Part shown: positions 52,842 through 62,346 of the stretch, one piece after another
How the letters are laid out: every line of letters begins with the position of its first letter
How positions within the stretch are numbered: position 1 is the stretch's first letter
Origin: Ignavibacteria bacterium
GTDB taxonomy: Bacteria > Bacteroidota > Ignavibacteria > Tepidaquicellales > Tepidaquicellaceae
DNA length: 64,000 nucleotides
NCBI GenBank assembly: GCA_041649015.1
Contig: JBAZNU010000002.1
Coordinates: 1 to 64,000, forward strand
Reading direction: 5' to 3'
Translations under genes and position numbers: made by a program
Notes under the pieces: generated by a model
The model's input: the letters and a program-made list of their open reading frames with translations, nothing else
Told to the model about the DNA's origin: nothing
Database searches by the model: none

Positions 52842-53432
52842 ATGAGAAATGTACCGAATATACTTTCTGTTATAAGAATACTTCTTTCTCCGGTTTTTCT
52901 GATTATGTTCCTGAGCGGCAATGTTTCTTTACAGCGTCTTTCGCTCGTTGTATTCTTCGCAGCAGTCCTGACTGACTGGTATGACGGTTGGCATGCAAGA
53001 AAATATGATTCCATTACGAACTTTGGAATTTTTATTGATCCGCTTGCTGATAAAGTACTGACCTCATTTGCATTCTATCTTTTTTTCTTGCTTGGTTTTA
53101 TGCCTTTATGGATGCTTATCATCATTGCATTAAGAGATATAGTGGTTACTTTAATCCGTTCTTATGATGAATACAAAGGCATTACTTTAAAAACATCTTT
53201 CATCGCTAAAGCAAAAACTTTCTTCCAGATGTCGTATATCTTTTTCATCTTGTTTCTTTTAATATTTATGACAACTGATATAAATGGTAAACTAAAAGAG
53301 GATATACGTTACTTTGTTTATGAATCGGATCTTAATTACTTCCTTATGCTTTTCGTGACACTTCTTACGTTTTATACAGGTCTGGATTATATTATCAGAG
53401 CACAACATATCAAACGAAATGAGATTGATTAA
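52842..53432 (+). CDS. pgsA: CDP-diacylglycerol-glycerol-3-phosphate phosphatidyltransferase
   Basis: This 196-aa integral membrane enzyme makes phosphatidylglycerol phosphate. The catalytic CDP-alcohol phosphotransferase motif D-G-x2-A-R-x8-G-x3-D-x3-D is present as DGWHARKYDSITNFGIFIDPLAD (~47-69). Other helices match the family. It overlaps pgpA, which encodes the next step, by 14 bp. Confidence 0.94.
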   Translation: MRNVPNILSVIRILLSPVFLIMFLSGNVSLQRLSLVVFFAAVLTDWYDGWHARKYDSITNFGIFIDPLADKVLTSFAFYLFFLLGFMPLWMLIIIALRDIVVTLIRSYDEYKGITLKTSFIAKAKTFFQMSYIFFILFLLIFMTTDINGKLKEDIRYFVYESDLNYFLMLFVTLLTFYTGLDYIIRAQHIKRNEID

Positions 53433-53931
53433 AAAGAAGATTATTGAAAATGAAGATGTCAGGATTGATTTCTTTACGATGTTTATTGCATCAGCATTAT
53501 TCACGGGCTATTTCCCGTTCGCAAGCGGTACGGTTGGAAGTTTGTTCGCTGTTTTGTTAATTTTCATTCCCGGTTTCTATAATCCTGTTGTTTTAATGAC
53601 ATTATCTCTTATCTTTTTCTTTGTCGGGATTATTGTCTCGGACAGAATGATGCAAAGGTACGGAAAGGATCCGTCTGTTGTTGTTATAGATGAAGTCGTG
53701 GGTATGTGGTTGAGTTTGTTCATCATTTCGGTCTTTGGATTGAATAATATTTGGATTGTAGCTGTAACTTCATTCCTTACATTTCGAGTCTTTGATATAC
53801 TAAAAGTATTTCCGGGAAATTATTTTGATAAAATGGACAGCGGAAGAGGAGTAATGCTGGATGATGTTGTTGCAGGTATCTACAGTGGATTTTTAAGTGT
53901 TATATTAATTAAAGCATTATCTTATTTATGA
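53419..53931 (+). CDS. pgpA: Phosphatidylglycerophosphatase A
   Basis: This 170-aa membrane phosphatase dephosphorylates phosphatidylglycerol phosphate to phosphatidylglycerol, the step after PgsA. It has ASGTVGSLFAV, DEVVGMWLSLF and FRVFDILKVFPGNYFDK...GVMLDDVVAG, all typical of PgpA. It overlaps both neighbours (pgsA by 14 bp, cinA by 4 bp). Confidence 0.94.
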   Translation: MRLIKKKIIENEDVRIDFFTMFIASALFTGYFPFASGTVGSLFAVLLIFIPGFYNPVVLMTLSLIFFFVGIIVSDRMMQRYGKDPSVVVIDEVVGMWLSLFIISVFGLNNIWIVAVTSFLTFRVFDILKVFPGNYFDKMDSGRGVMLDDVVAGIYSGFLSVILIKALSYL

Positions 53932-55184
53932 TAAATACTAAAGTAATTTCAATAGGAGATGAAATCTTAATCGGACAGATTGTAAACACGAATTCCGCAT
54001 TCATTAACGAAAAGCTTAACTGTTTGGGAATTAAGGTAAAAAAAGTTGTTACAATTGGTGATAACCGGCAAGACCTTCTCGATGAACTTCAGGATTCTGT
54101 TATGAACGATTATAAGATTAATTTAATAACAGGAGGTCTTGGTCCTACTCATGATGATATAACTAAACCAATACTTCTTGAGTTTTTTGATGATGAGCTG
54201 ATTCTCGATGAAAAGGTTCTTGAGAAAGTGGAAAGTATATTTACAAAACGAAATGTAAAAATGCCTGAAACAAATATCGGACAGGCAATGATTCCATCAA
54301 AGTCAAAAGTAATATGGAATGAGTTTGGAACAGCTCCGGGAATATTGATGGAAAAGGACGATAAGATCTTCATTGCGATGCCCGGTGTTCCTTTTGAAAT
54401 GAAAGCGATGATTGAAAATTCAGTGCTGCCATTGATTAAAGAAAAGTATCTTAGAAATCCTGAGTATTTTCATAGAAGTAAAACGCTCTTAACTGCAGGT
54501 ATTGGTGAGTCACTTCTGTCTGAACAAATTGGAAATATAGAAAAGCTGTTGCAGGGTCATAAGATGGCTTTCCTGCCGTCTCCTCTTGGAGTTAGATTGC
54601 GAATTGAAGTAAAATGTAAGACTGAATCAGATGCTGATTTGGAGCTTAAAAGAATTGAAAATTCGCTCTTTGAAAAAATAGGGGATTACATCTACGGACA
54701 GAATGACGACTTGCTTGAAGAACTTGTTGGTAATCTTCTTGTTGAAAAGAATCTTACCATTGCTGTCGCTGAATCATGCACAGGTGGAATAATATCGGGA
54801 AGAATTACTAATGTTTCCGGAAGCTCGAAGTATTTCAAAGGTAGTATTATTTCTTATGCCAATGAAGTAAAAGAAAACATTCTTAAAATAAACCCGGATT
54901 TGATAAATAAAAATGGTGCTGTAAGTAGTGAAGTCGCAGTTGAGATGGCAGTAGGAGTAAGGAAACTCCTTAAGACAGATATCGGTATTTCTGCGACAGG
55001 AATTGCAGGACCAACAGGTGGAACTGAGTCTAAGCCGGTTGGACTTGTTTACATAGCAATCTCTATAGGTGATAAAACATATTCTAAAGAATTATTTCTC
55101 GGTGACAATCGTCACCGGAACAGGATTAGAGCAGCTCAGGCAGCTCTCGAAATGTTGAGGAAAGAATTACTAATTCTCAAATAA
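53928..55184 (+). CDS. cinA: CinA-like protein (nicotinamide mononucleotide deamidase)
   Basis: This 418-aa protein has an N-terminal molybdopterin-binding-like domain (GDEILIGQIVNTNSAFI, TGGLGPTHDDITKP, ~1-170) and a C-terminal PncC amidase domain (AESCTGGIISGRITNVSGSS, GISATGIAGPTGGTESKPVGLVYIAI). CinA-type proteins recycle NAD breakdown products. Four-base overlap with pgpA (ATGA). Its 3' end overlaps the convergent SpoU gene by 15 bp. Confidence 0.93.
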   Translation: MINTKVISIGDEILIGQIVNTNSAFINEKLNCLGIKVKKVVTIGDNRQDLLDELQDSVMNDYKINLITGGLGPTHDDITKPILLEFFDDELILDEKVLEKVESIFTKRNVKMPETNIGQAMIPSKSKVIWNEFGTAPGILMEKDDKIFIAMPGVPFEMKAMIENSVLPLIKEKYLRNPEYFHRSKTLLTAGIGESLLSEQIGNIEKLLQGHKMAFLPSPLGVRLRIEVKCKTESDADLELKRIENSLFEKIGDYIYGQNDDLLEELVGNLLVEKNLTIAVAESCTGGIISGRITNVSGSSKYFKGSIISYANEVKENILKINPDLINKNGAVSSEVAVEMAVGVRKLLKTDIGISATGIAGPTGGTESKPVGLVYIAISIGDKTYSKELFLGDNRHRNRIRAAQAALEMLRKELLILK

Positions 55185-55940
55185 TCTTTTAAACTCGTTT
55201 ATTACAATTCCGACTGTTACCGAAACATTTAGCGATTCGCAGCCTGTGAAAGATTTTATCTTTATCTCTTTGTATTCTTTATTCTCAATCAATTCCTTTG
55301 ATATACCATTTGCTTCATTTCCGAAAACAATCACAGCTTTTCCTTTGGAAATTGTTTTGTCCGATATCACATTACCGGTTAATGTCGTCAGATAGATGTT
55401 GTATCCGTTGTTCTTAAGACTTTTAAATTCAAGGTTTAAATCTGCCTCTGTATTGAAATTAACGTAGAATAATGCACCCTGAGATGCACGAATGGTTTTG
55501 GTATTGTAAACGTCAGCTGAATTCTTTCCTATTATTATAGATTCTATTCCATACCAATAGCAAGTTCTTAGAATAGTACCCAGGTTCCCCGGATCGTTAA
55601 TACTATCAAGTGCTACTACTATTTTTCCACATAAAAGCTTCTTTTCCTCTGACTTTTTTACAACAGCTAATATGCCTTGTGGTGATTTTGTGTCCGATAG
55701 CTTATCGAACTGTACATTGTTAACTTTATAAGTATAGATGGCAGGAAGTTTATTAATTATGAATTCATTATCAAAATCATGTCTCCTAATTACATACTTC
55801 AATCCCTTTTTTCCTGACTTGATGAATTCTGATAGCAAATGCTCTCCCTCGATTAAATACATCCCATGCAAATCCCTGTATTTTTTAAACTTTAAACTAG
55901 CTATAAACTTGAGTTCGTTATTTGTGAGTACTCTATTCAT
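55170..55940 (-). CDS. SpoU-family RNA 2'-O-methyltransferase
   Basis: This 256-aa enzyme has an N-terminal substrate-binding domain (SLKFKKYRDLHGMYLIEGEHLL) and a C-terminal knotted methyltransferase (LDSINDPGNLGTILRTCYWYG; VFGNEANGIS; ESLNVSVTVGIVINEF). It resembles RlmB/TrmH relatives such as YsgA. The target RNA is unknown; it is distinct from rlmB at 31989. It overlaps queD's relative (55933) by 8 bp. Confidence 0.9.
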   Translation of the reverse strand: MNRVLTNNELKFIASLKFKKYRDLHGMYLIEGEHLLSEFIKSGKKGLKYVIRRHDFDNEFIINKLPAIYTYKVNNVQFDKLSDTKSPQGILAVVKKSEEKKLLCGKIVVALDSINDPGNLGTILRTCYWYGIESIIIGKNSADVYNTKTIRASQGALFYVNFNTEADLNLEFKSLKNNGYNIYLTTLTGNVISDKTISKGKAVIVFGNEANGISKELIENKEYKEIKIKSFTGCESLNVSVTVGIVINEFKRLFEN

Positions 55941-56340
55941 TCCCTTTGTAGATTACCGAATTCTTCTCAGTTTCAAAAAGTTTTACCGAATAAAGTTCAT
56001 ACAAATCACCTCTCAATATGTCCTTTAACTCGTTCCAAAAGATTACTGCCATGTTCTCTGTAGTCGGAATAACATTTTTAAATAAATCCACTTCGTTAAG
56101 ATATTTATGATCAACCTTCTCAATAATCTTCTCATTAAGTATTACCTTCAGTTTTTTCAGGTCCATAACATATCCGCTTACAGGATCTGCTTCTCCTTTT
56201 ATCGTTATTTCAAGGTAATAATTGTGTCCGTGAAATGAATTGCATTTTCCGAATAAATTCTCATTCTCGCTTTCTGTAAGGGAATCGTTTTTTAGTGTAT
56301 GAGATGCTGAAAAATGTTCTCTGCGTGTTATGTATAGCAT
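55933..56340 (-). CDS. 6-pyruvoyl/6-carboxy-tetrahydropterin synthase family protein
   Basis: This 135-aa enzyme belongs to the PTPS/QueD family. The zinc ligands are in FSASH and FHGHNY, the catalytic Cys in CNSFHGH (~33), and a DHKYLN segment with PTTENMA follows (~77 and ~92). FSASHTL...LFGKCN and GYVMDLKKLK resemble the eukaryotic tetrahydrobiopterin PTPS group as well as bacterial QueD. Either queuosine or pterin synthesis is possible; no other queuosine gene is nearby. Translated with the SpoU gene. Confidence 0.9.
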   Translation of the reverse strand: MLYITRREHFSASHTLKNDSLTESENENLFGKCNSFHGHNYYLEITIKGEADPVSGYVMDLKKLKVILNEKIIEKVDHKYLNEVDLFKNVIPTTENMAVIFWNELKDILRGDLYELYSVKLFETEKNSVIYKGNE

Positions 56341-56475
56341 ATTAAATTTAAATCAATTAATTTTTATAATTTAGCATAAATGAATCGTAAAAATAAGGAT
56401 AATAAATATCAAATAATCCAGCATTTTGAAACATTTTTCAATCTTATCCGTTTTATAAGTATAAATTATTAGACA

Positions 56476-57819
56476 ATGAGAAAAATATTAGCACTTACTC
56501 TGTTTTCACTTTTTACTTTCAATCTCGCAAGTGCTCAGGAAATCTTCGACCTTAGAAAATCGGTCAATACTGCTTTTGCAAACAGTCTTGTGATATCACA
56601 GCTTCAGAACAACATTAACATACAGGAGTTTAATGTTAAATCTTCCTGGGGTGATTTGATTCCAACACTCAACTTAAACGGTCAGTTTAGCAGGAACAAC
56701 ACTTATTCTACCGGTGGCACAGTTTATCAGAATGGTTTACCAATCAACCTCGGTGATACAAAGCAGGCAATAAACAATTGGCAGCTCGGTATGAATTCAT
56801 CTGTTACTATTTTTAACGGATTGGCAAATTACGAAAACATTGACCTTCAGAAGAAGAATTTATCAAATCTTTATTTGAATCTGGAAAATGAAAAGTACGG
56901 TATTGTTATGCAGGTCTATCAGAAGTTCTTTGATGTTATTAAAAAGGACAGGATTGTTGACGTAAACATGGAAAATCTTCAGGTATCTATTAATCAACTT
57001 AATCAAATAAAGGAATACGTAGAAGTCGGAAAGAAAACCGTATCTGATATCTATAAGCAGGATGTACAGGTTGCTCAGAACGAATTAAGTGTTCTATCTT
57101 CAGAAAATGATTTTGAGAAGTCAAAAGTCGAATTTCTTAACACTCTTAATGATGACGTTAATAAATCTATTAGTCTTGAATACGATGAAATTTACATCCC
57201 ATCAACTCTTACTGAACTTCAATCTGTGATGGACAAATACTCTGATTTTGATGCTTTAGTAAAAAGTGCTGTTAACAGTAGATATGATTACAAATATGCT
57301 GAGGAAGACATTAAACTTAATGAAATAAAACTGAGTATTGCAAAAAAGAATCTATATTTTCCAACTCTTTCAGCATTCGCTAATGCAAGCATTAGCGGAA
57401 ATGAAGTCTATAATATAGATAATAACAAAGTTTTTACTTACGGATTAACTCTAAGTTATCCCATATTTCAGGGATTCAAAACAGATATTAACAGGCAGAT
57501 ATCTGAAGTTAATATAAAACAGAAACAGGAAGACCTTATAAAACTCGAAAAGAATATTAGGGCTGAAATAAAGAAATCGATGTTTGACCTCGAAACTGCT
57601 TATAAGCAAATAGAAATTCTCGAAAAGAATATTGTCGCATCAGAACAGGACAAACTGCTATCCGAGGAAAATTTCAGGATAGGTTATGGTACTTTACTTG
57701 ACGTACAAGTAGCAACAACTAACTTAAATAATCTGCTTATAAACAGAATTAACTACATTTATAATTTTGTCCTTACACAAAAATATTTAGAGTATTTATC
57801 GGGTATTTTAAAATATTAA
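56476..57819 (+). CDS. TolC-family outer-membrane efflux protein
   Basis: This 447-aa outer-membrane channel has a signal peptide (MRKILALTLFSLFTFNLASA, then QE) and two homologous halves of long helices and strands (VNTAFANSLVISQLQNNINIQE; RYDYKYAEEDIKLNEIKLSIAKKNLYFPTLS; LSYPIFQGFKTDINRQISE). It is the first gene of a five-gene exporter unit; the adaptor follows 20 bp later. Confidence 0.93.
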   Translation: MRKILALTLFSLFTFNLASAQEIFDLRKSVNTAFANSLVISQLQNNINIQEFNVKSSWGDLIPTLNLNGQFSRNNTYSTGGTVYQNGLPINLGDTKQAINNWQLGMNSSVTIFNGLANYENIDLQKKNLSNLYLNLENEKYGIVMQVYQKFFDVIKKDRIVDVNMENLQVSINQLNQIKEYVEVGKKTVSDIYKQDVQVAQNELSVLSSENDFEKSKVEFLNTLNDDVNKSISLEYDEIYIPSTLTELQSVMDKYSDFDALVKSAVNSRYDYKYAEEDIKLNEIKLSIAKKNLYFPTLSAFANASISGNEVYNIDNNKVFTYGLTLSYPIFQGFKTDINRQISEVNIKQKQEDLIKLEKNIRAEIKKSMFDLETAYKQIEILEKNIVASEQDKLLSEENFRIGYGTLLDVQVATTNLNNLLINRINYIYNFVLTQKYLEYLSGILKY

Positions 57820-57839
57820 AGAATATTATTCAAATAACA

Positions 57840-59180
57840 ATGGAAGAAAATAAAATTACCGCAACAAATAATTCAAAGAAGAAAAGCAAGAAAAGAAAGA
57901 AAAGAATCATTTGGATTGGGGTTATTCTGCTTTTACTGCTTATTGTGGTCGCTGTCGTATTGTCTGGTAAGAAGGAGAGACTTGTCGAAGTACAGACTGA
58001 AAAGGTAACTAAACATGATATTACACAGATTGTTACCGCAACAGGTAAGATTCAAGCCGAAACTAAAGTTAATATCAGTGCAGAAGTCAGCGGTGAAATA
58101 GTATCCTTACCCTTTCAGGAAGGGGATGTAGTTAATAAAGGTGATTTAGTGGTAAAAATCAGACCTGATGCCTACTATCCTAAAGTTAAGCAAGAAAATG
58201 CAGGTATAAAGGTTGCAGAGAGTAATCTTGAGGCACAGGAAGTTAACCTTCGAAAGTATAAACTTGAACTTGATAGGATTAAAACACTATTTGACAAAGG
58301 TCTAGCTTCTCAGCAGGATTATGATAATGCCTTAACTAATTATGACGCTACTAATGCACAAATGAATACTATCAGAGCTCAGATACAGCAGCAAAGGGCT
58401 TCCTTATCCTCCGTGGAGTATGACATCTCCAAAACAACTATTAACGCCCCAATGTCAGGGACAGTCACACAACTCAATAATGAAGAGGGTGAAAAAGTAC
58501 TTGGTACATCATTTAATATCGGCTCACAGATCATGACGATATCCGACCTTAACTCTATGGAAGCACAGGTCGAAGTCGGAGAGACAGACGTTACCCTTGT
58601 TAAGCTTGGTGATACTGCAAGAATCGAAATTGATGCTTTCCCCGGTAAAACTTTTACCGGTTATGTTTATGAAATTGCTAATACTGCAAAGGCAAAGAAT
58701 ACCGGGACTCAGGAAGAAGTTGTAAACTTTATCGTTAAGATTAGAGTAAATAAGGAAGATTATGATTTAAGACCAGGAATGAGTTGTACCGTTGATATAG
58801 AAGTTGACCGAAAGGAAAATGTGATAGCAGTACCGATTCAGTCTGTGACAACAAGGGATGATGAATTACAAGGACAAATGACATTAGGTGGTGAAAAAGA
58901 TAAGTCGGTACCAGAGAACTTATCCAGCCAGAGAGATGAAAAACTAATGAAAAAGGCAAAACCTAAAGAAGTGGTTTTTGTGGTGGAGAATGGTGCATCA
59001 ATAAAGAAGGAAGTTAAGACGGGTATTAGCGATGATGCTTATATTGAAATAATAGAAGGTATATCCGATGGTGTCGAAGTAATTAAGGGAAGTTTTAAGG
59101 CAATTAATAAAGAATTAGATAATAACGTAAAGGTAAAAGTTAATAATGATAAGAAACTCCCTAAGAAAGATGGTGAATAA
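57840..59180 (+). CDS. MacA/HlyD-type periplasmic adaptor
   Basis: This 446-aa membrane fusion protein connects an ABC transporter to TolC. It has one N-terminal membrane helix (~24-44), then a lipoyl-like/barrel-sandwich part (TATGKIQAETKVNISAEVSGEIVSLPFQEGD), a helical hairpin (GIKVAESNLEAQEVNLRKY...QQRASLSSVEYDISKT), and beta-barrel parts. The end contains a charged insert. It pairs with the ATPase gene 2 bp downstream. Confidence 0.92.
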   Translation: MEENKITATNNSKKKSKKRKKRIIWIGVILLLLLIVVAVVLSGKKERLVEVQTEKVTKHDITQIVTATGKIQAETKVNISAEVSGEIVSLPFQEGDVVNKGDLVVKIRPDAYYPKVKQENAGIKVAESNLEAQEVNLRKYKLELDRIKTLFDKGLASQQDYDNALTNYDATNAQMNTIRAQIQQQRASLSSVEYDISKTTINAPMSGTVTQLNNEEGEKVLGTSFNIGSQIMTISDLNSMEAQVEVGETDVTLVKLGDTARIEIDAFPGKTFTGYVYEIANTAKAKNTGTQEEVVNFIVKIRVNKEDYDLRPGMSCTVDIEVDRKENVIAVPIQSVTTRDDELQGQMTLGGEKDKSVPENLSSQRDEKLMKKAKPKEVVFVVENGASIKKEVKTGISDDAYIEIIEGISDGVEVIKGSFKAINKELDNNVKVKVNNDKKLPKKDGE

Positions 59181-59182
59181 TA

Positions 59183-59878
59183 ATGAGTATTATAATCGAT
59201 ATAAGTAATATAAAAAAGGTTTATGAAATGGGTGAAGAAAAGCTCTTTGCTCTAGACGGTGTCGATGTGGTTATTGAAAGAAATGAGTATGTTGCTATTA
59301 TGGGTCCATCAGGTTCGGGAAAATCAACTTTGATGAATATAATCGGTTGTCTTGATACGCCGACGTCTGGCAAGTATATTTTAAATGGTAAAGATGTCCA
59401 TGAAATGGATGATGATGAACTTGCAGAAATACGTAACAAAGAAATTGGATTTGTGTTTCAAACGTTTAATCTATTGCCGAGAAACAATGCTCTTCACAAT
59501 GTAGAATTACCCTTAATATATTCAGGTTTGTCAAAAGCGGATAGAATAAAACAAGCACAGGATTCGCTTGCAAACGTCGGGCTTGCTGACAGAATGATGC
59601 ATAAACCAAATGAATTGTCGGGAGGCCAGAGACAGCGCGTTGCTGTCGCCAGAGCATTAGTTAACAATCCATCCATTATACTTGCTGATGAACCAACAGG
59701 TAATCTTGATACAAAAACCGGTGAAGAAATTATGTCTTTGTTCACTGACCTTAATAAAAAGGGAAATACAATCATTCTTGTTACACACGAAGAGGAAATT
59801 GCAAGACATGCTAATCGGATAATCAAAATCCGTGACGGGCTCATAGAATCAGATAATATTAAAGAATCGAGCGCATAA
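59183..59878 (+). CDS. MacB/LolD-type ABC transporter ATPase
   Basis: This 231-aa ATPase powers the exporter. Walker A is GPSGSGKS (41-48), followed by the Q-loop region FVFQTFNLLPR, the signature LSGGQRQRVAVARAL, Walker B ILADEPTG, and the H-loop VTHEEE. The stand-alone ATPase with separate permeases resembles LolD, while MacB fuses them. It lies between the adaptor and two permeases. Confidence 0.95.
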   Translation: MSIIIDISNIKKVYEMGEEKLFALDGVDVVIERNEYVAIMGPSGSGKSTLMNIIGCLDTPTSGKYILNGKDVHEMDDDELAEIRNKEIGFVFQTFNLLPRNNALHNVELPLIYSGLSKADRIKQAQDSLANVGLADRMMHKPNELSGGQRQRVAVARALVNNPSIILADEPTGNLDTKTGEEIMSLFTDLNKKGNTIILVTHEEEIARHANRIIKIRDGLIESDNIKESSA

Positions 59879-59887
59879 TTATAAACG

Positions 59888-61114
59888 ATGAACATTTTTG
59901 TTGAAATTAAAGAAAGTCTAATTATTGCGATAAATGCTATCAGGGGCAATAAAATGCGTTCGTTTCTCGCTGCTCTTGGAATAGTAATCGGGATAACCGC
60001 TGTTACTCTAATGCAGACCGCAATAGAGGGTATTAACAGGGCTTTTGAATCAAGTATTGCTTCGGTTGGTGCAGATGTTCTGTATGTACAGAAATTCGAA
60101 TGGTTTGGAAATGAAGATTACGAAGTATACCGAAATAGAAAAGACCTTACACTTAAGCATTATGAATTCTTAAAAAGATTTTCACAGACATCATCATCTA
60201 TCAGCCCATCAGCAGGTACAGGAAGAATGGTTCAGTATGGCAGCCTTAACCTTGAAGGTGTATTTGTAATCGGTACAACTGATGAGTATCAAAAAACTGT
60301 AAGTCTGAACATTGACGACGGTAGGTTTATGACAGCAAAAGAAGTTGAAAATGCATACCCTGTTTGTATGATTGGTATGGATGTTAAGAATGGACTTTTC
60401 TCAAACATTAATCCTATTGGAAAAATTATTAAAGTAGGAAGTTATTCTTTTCGCATAATCGGAATAATAGAGAAGCAGGGAAGTATGCTTGGGTTATTTA
60501 GCCTTGATAGCAGAGTAATAATACCAATTACTACTTTTTATAAATATTTCGGTACTCGAAGAAGTTTATCTATCAACATTAAAGCTGCAGATTTAAATAA
60601 TTTAGAGGAAACGAAAGAAGAAGTTAGATCAATAATGCGAAAAGCAAGAAAAGTTCCTCCCGGTGCAAGAGATGATTTTGGTATTAATGAGCAAGCTGCA
60701 TTTAAAGACACATATAATCAACTTACAGCATTAATTAAAGTTATTGGTTTGTTAATTACTGGATTATCACTAATTGTAGGTTCTGTTGGTATTGCTAATA
60801 TTATGTTTGTTTCAGTTAAGGAAAGAACGAGAGAAATTGGCATTAGAAAGGCTATAGGAGCCAGACGAAGGACAATCCTAATTCAGTTTTTAATCGAATC
60901 GAGCGTTATATGTCTTGGAGGCGGAATGGTAGGCATGATGATTTCCTTCCCAATTAGTCTCATTATAGATGCTTTTGTACTGCCGACTGCTATGCCATTG
61001 TGGGTGGTCGTTTTAGGTCTTTTAATATCATTGTTTTTTGGAGTATTGTCAGGTTTCTTCCCCGCATACAATGCAGCTAAACTTGATCCAGTTGATTCAT
61101 TAAGGTATGAATAA
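59888..61114 (+). CDS. FtsX/MacB-type ABC permease 1
   Basis: This 408-aa permease has an N-terminal helix (LAALGIVIGITAVTLM), a ~220-residue periplasmic MacB core domain, and three C-terminal helices. VKERTREIGIRKAIGARRRTI before the final helices is the coupling region to the ATPase. PAYNAAKLDPVDSLRYE at the end is typical. It is followed 2 bp later by a second, different permease. Confidence 0.93.
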   Translation: MNIFVEIKESLIIAINAIRGNKMRSFLAALGIVIGITAVTLMQTAIEGINRAFESSIASVGADVLYVQKFEWFGNEDYEVYRNRKDLTLKHYEFLKRFSQTSSSISPSAGTGRMVQYGSLNLEGVFVIGTTDEYQKTVSLNIDDGRFMTAKEVENAYPVCMIGMDVKNGLFSNINPIGKIIKVGSYSFRIIGIIEKQGSMLGLFSLDSRVIIPITTFYKYFGTRRSLSINIKAADLNNLEETKEEVRSIMRKARKVPPGARDDFGINEQAAFKDTYNQLTALIKVIGLLITGLSLIVGSVGIANIMFVSVKERTREIGIRKAIGARRRTILIQFLIESSVICLGGGMVGMMISFPISLIIDAFVLPTAMPLWVVVLGLLISLFFGVLSGFFPAYNAAKLDPVDSLRYE

Positions 61115-61116
61115 TT

Positions 61117-62346
61117 ATGATAGTAGGTGAAATAGTTAGATTATCAGTTGATACAATAAGAAGTAATAAACTAAGAACTTCTTTGACTCTTGCAGGAATT
61201 GCAATCGGCGTATTCTCAATTATTGCAATTATGACGCTTCTTGATGCATTGCAAACGGGAATTGATTCAGGTTTAAGCCAGTTGGGAACAAATACATTTC
61301 AAATACAAAAATTTCCTGTAGTAATGGGAGGACCTCCAAGCAGAAAAATGAGAAACAGACCCGATATTGTTTACGATCAGGGTGAACGATTAATTGAAAA
61401 AGCCACTTTATATAAATATATCTCGCTTGAATACTGGAAAGGTTCTAAAACTTTTAAGTATGGACAGAATTCTACTAATCCTAATATGTACCTTGGGGGA
61501 GTAAATATGGATTTCCTTCCATGCAATGATTACGCTATTAAAGAGGGAAGGTTTTTTACTCAACCTGAATTAAACAGTGCCAGTTCAGTCGTTGTGATCG
61601 GAATGGAAGTAGTAGATAAATTATTTCCCAAAGAAACACCTATAGGGAAGAAGATTATTCTTGATAAGAATGAATTTATGGTTATTGGGATTCTTGAACC
61701 AAAGGGTGAAAGTTTTGGACAGAGCCGTGATAACATTGCCCTTGTACCGATTACAAGAGCATTACAGATATACAGAGGAGACCAAAATCAATCTATTAAT
61801 ATTGCTGTACAGGCTCCAAGCAGAGAGCAATATGATGAAACCGTTGAGCATATATCAGGAATAATGAGAATAATTAGAAAAGTAAAGCCCGGTGAAGATA
61901 ATAATTTTGAAATATATTCAAATGAGTCTCTAATTGCACAGGTTAGTGCATTTACCAATTACTTCAAGTATGGTGCAGGATTTATTTCTTTCATTGCTTT
62001 GCTCGCTGCCGGTATTGGTATAATGAATATAATGCTTGTTTCTGTTACAGAAAGAACGAAAGAAATTGGAATAAGGAAGTCAATTGGTGCAAAACATAAG
62101 AACATACTGTATCAGTTTCTTTTCGAAGCAGTTATACTTTCCTTAATGGGTGGTGTTGCCGGAATAATCCTCGGGATTCTTTCAGGAAACCTTCTTGCAA
62201 TATATCTCAGTTCACCTGTTGTAATACCGGTTGACTGGATTATTATCGGATTGGTAATCTGTACGCTTGTGGGTCTTATATTCGGTGTTTATCCTGCTTA
62301 TAAGGCTGCTAAATTGAATCCGATTGATGCTTTGAGGTATGAGTAG
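61117..62346 (+). CDS. FtsX/MacB-type ABC permease 2
   Basis: This 409-aa permease has the same layout as its upstream neighbour (SLTLAGIAIGVFSIIAIMTLL; VTERTKEIGIRKSIGAKHKNI; PAYKAAKLNPIDALRYE) but is clearly diverged, so the exporter may be a heterodimer. Its 3' end overlaps the antisense phosphotransferase gene by 38 bp. Confidence 0.93.
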   Translation: MIVGEIVRLSVDTIRSNKLRTSLTLAGIAIGVFSIIAIMTLLDALQTGIDSGLSQLGTNTFQIQKFPVVMGGPPSRKMRNRPDIVYDQGERLIEKATLYKYISLEYWKGSKTFKYGQNSTNPNMYLGGVNMDFLPCNDYAIKEGRFFTQPELNSASSVVVIGMEVVDKLFPKETPIGKKIILDKNEFMVIGILEPKGESFGQSRDNIALVPITRALQIYRGDQNQSINIAVQAPSREQYDETVEHISGIMRIIRKVKPGEDNNFEIYSNESLIAQVSAFTNYFKYGAGFISFIALLAAGIGIMNIMLVSVTERTKEIGIRKSIGAKHKNILYQFLFEAVILSLMGGVAGIILGILSGNLLAIYLSSPVVIPVDWIIIGLVICTLVGLIFGVYPAYKAAKLNPIDALRYE

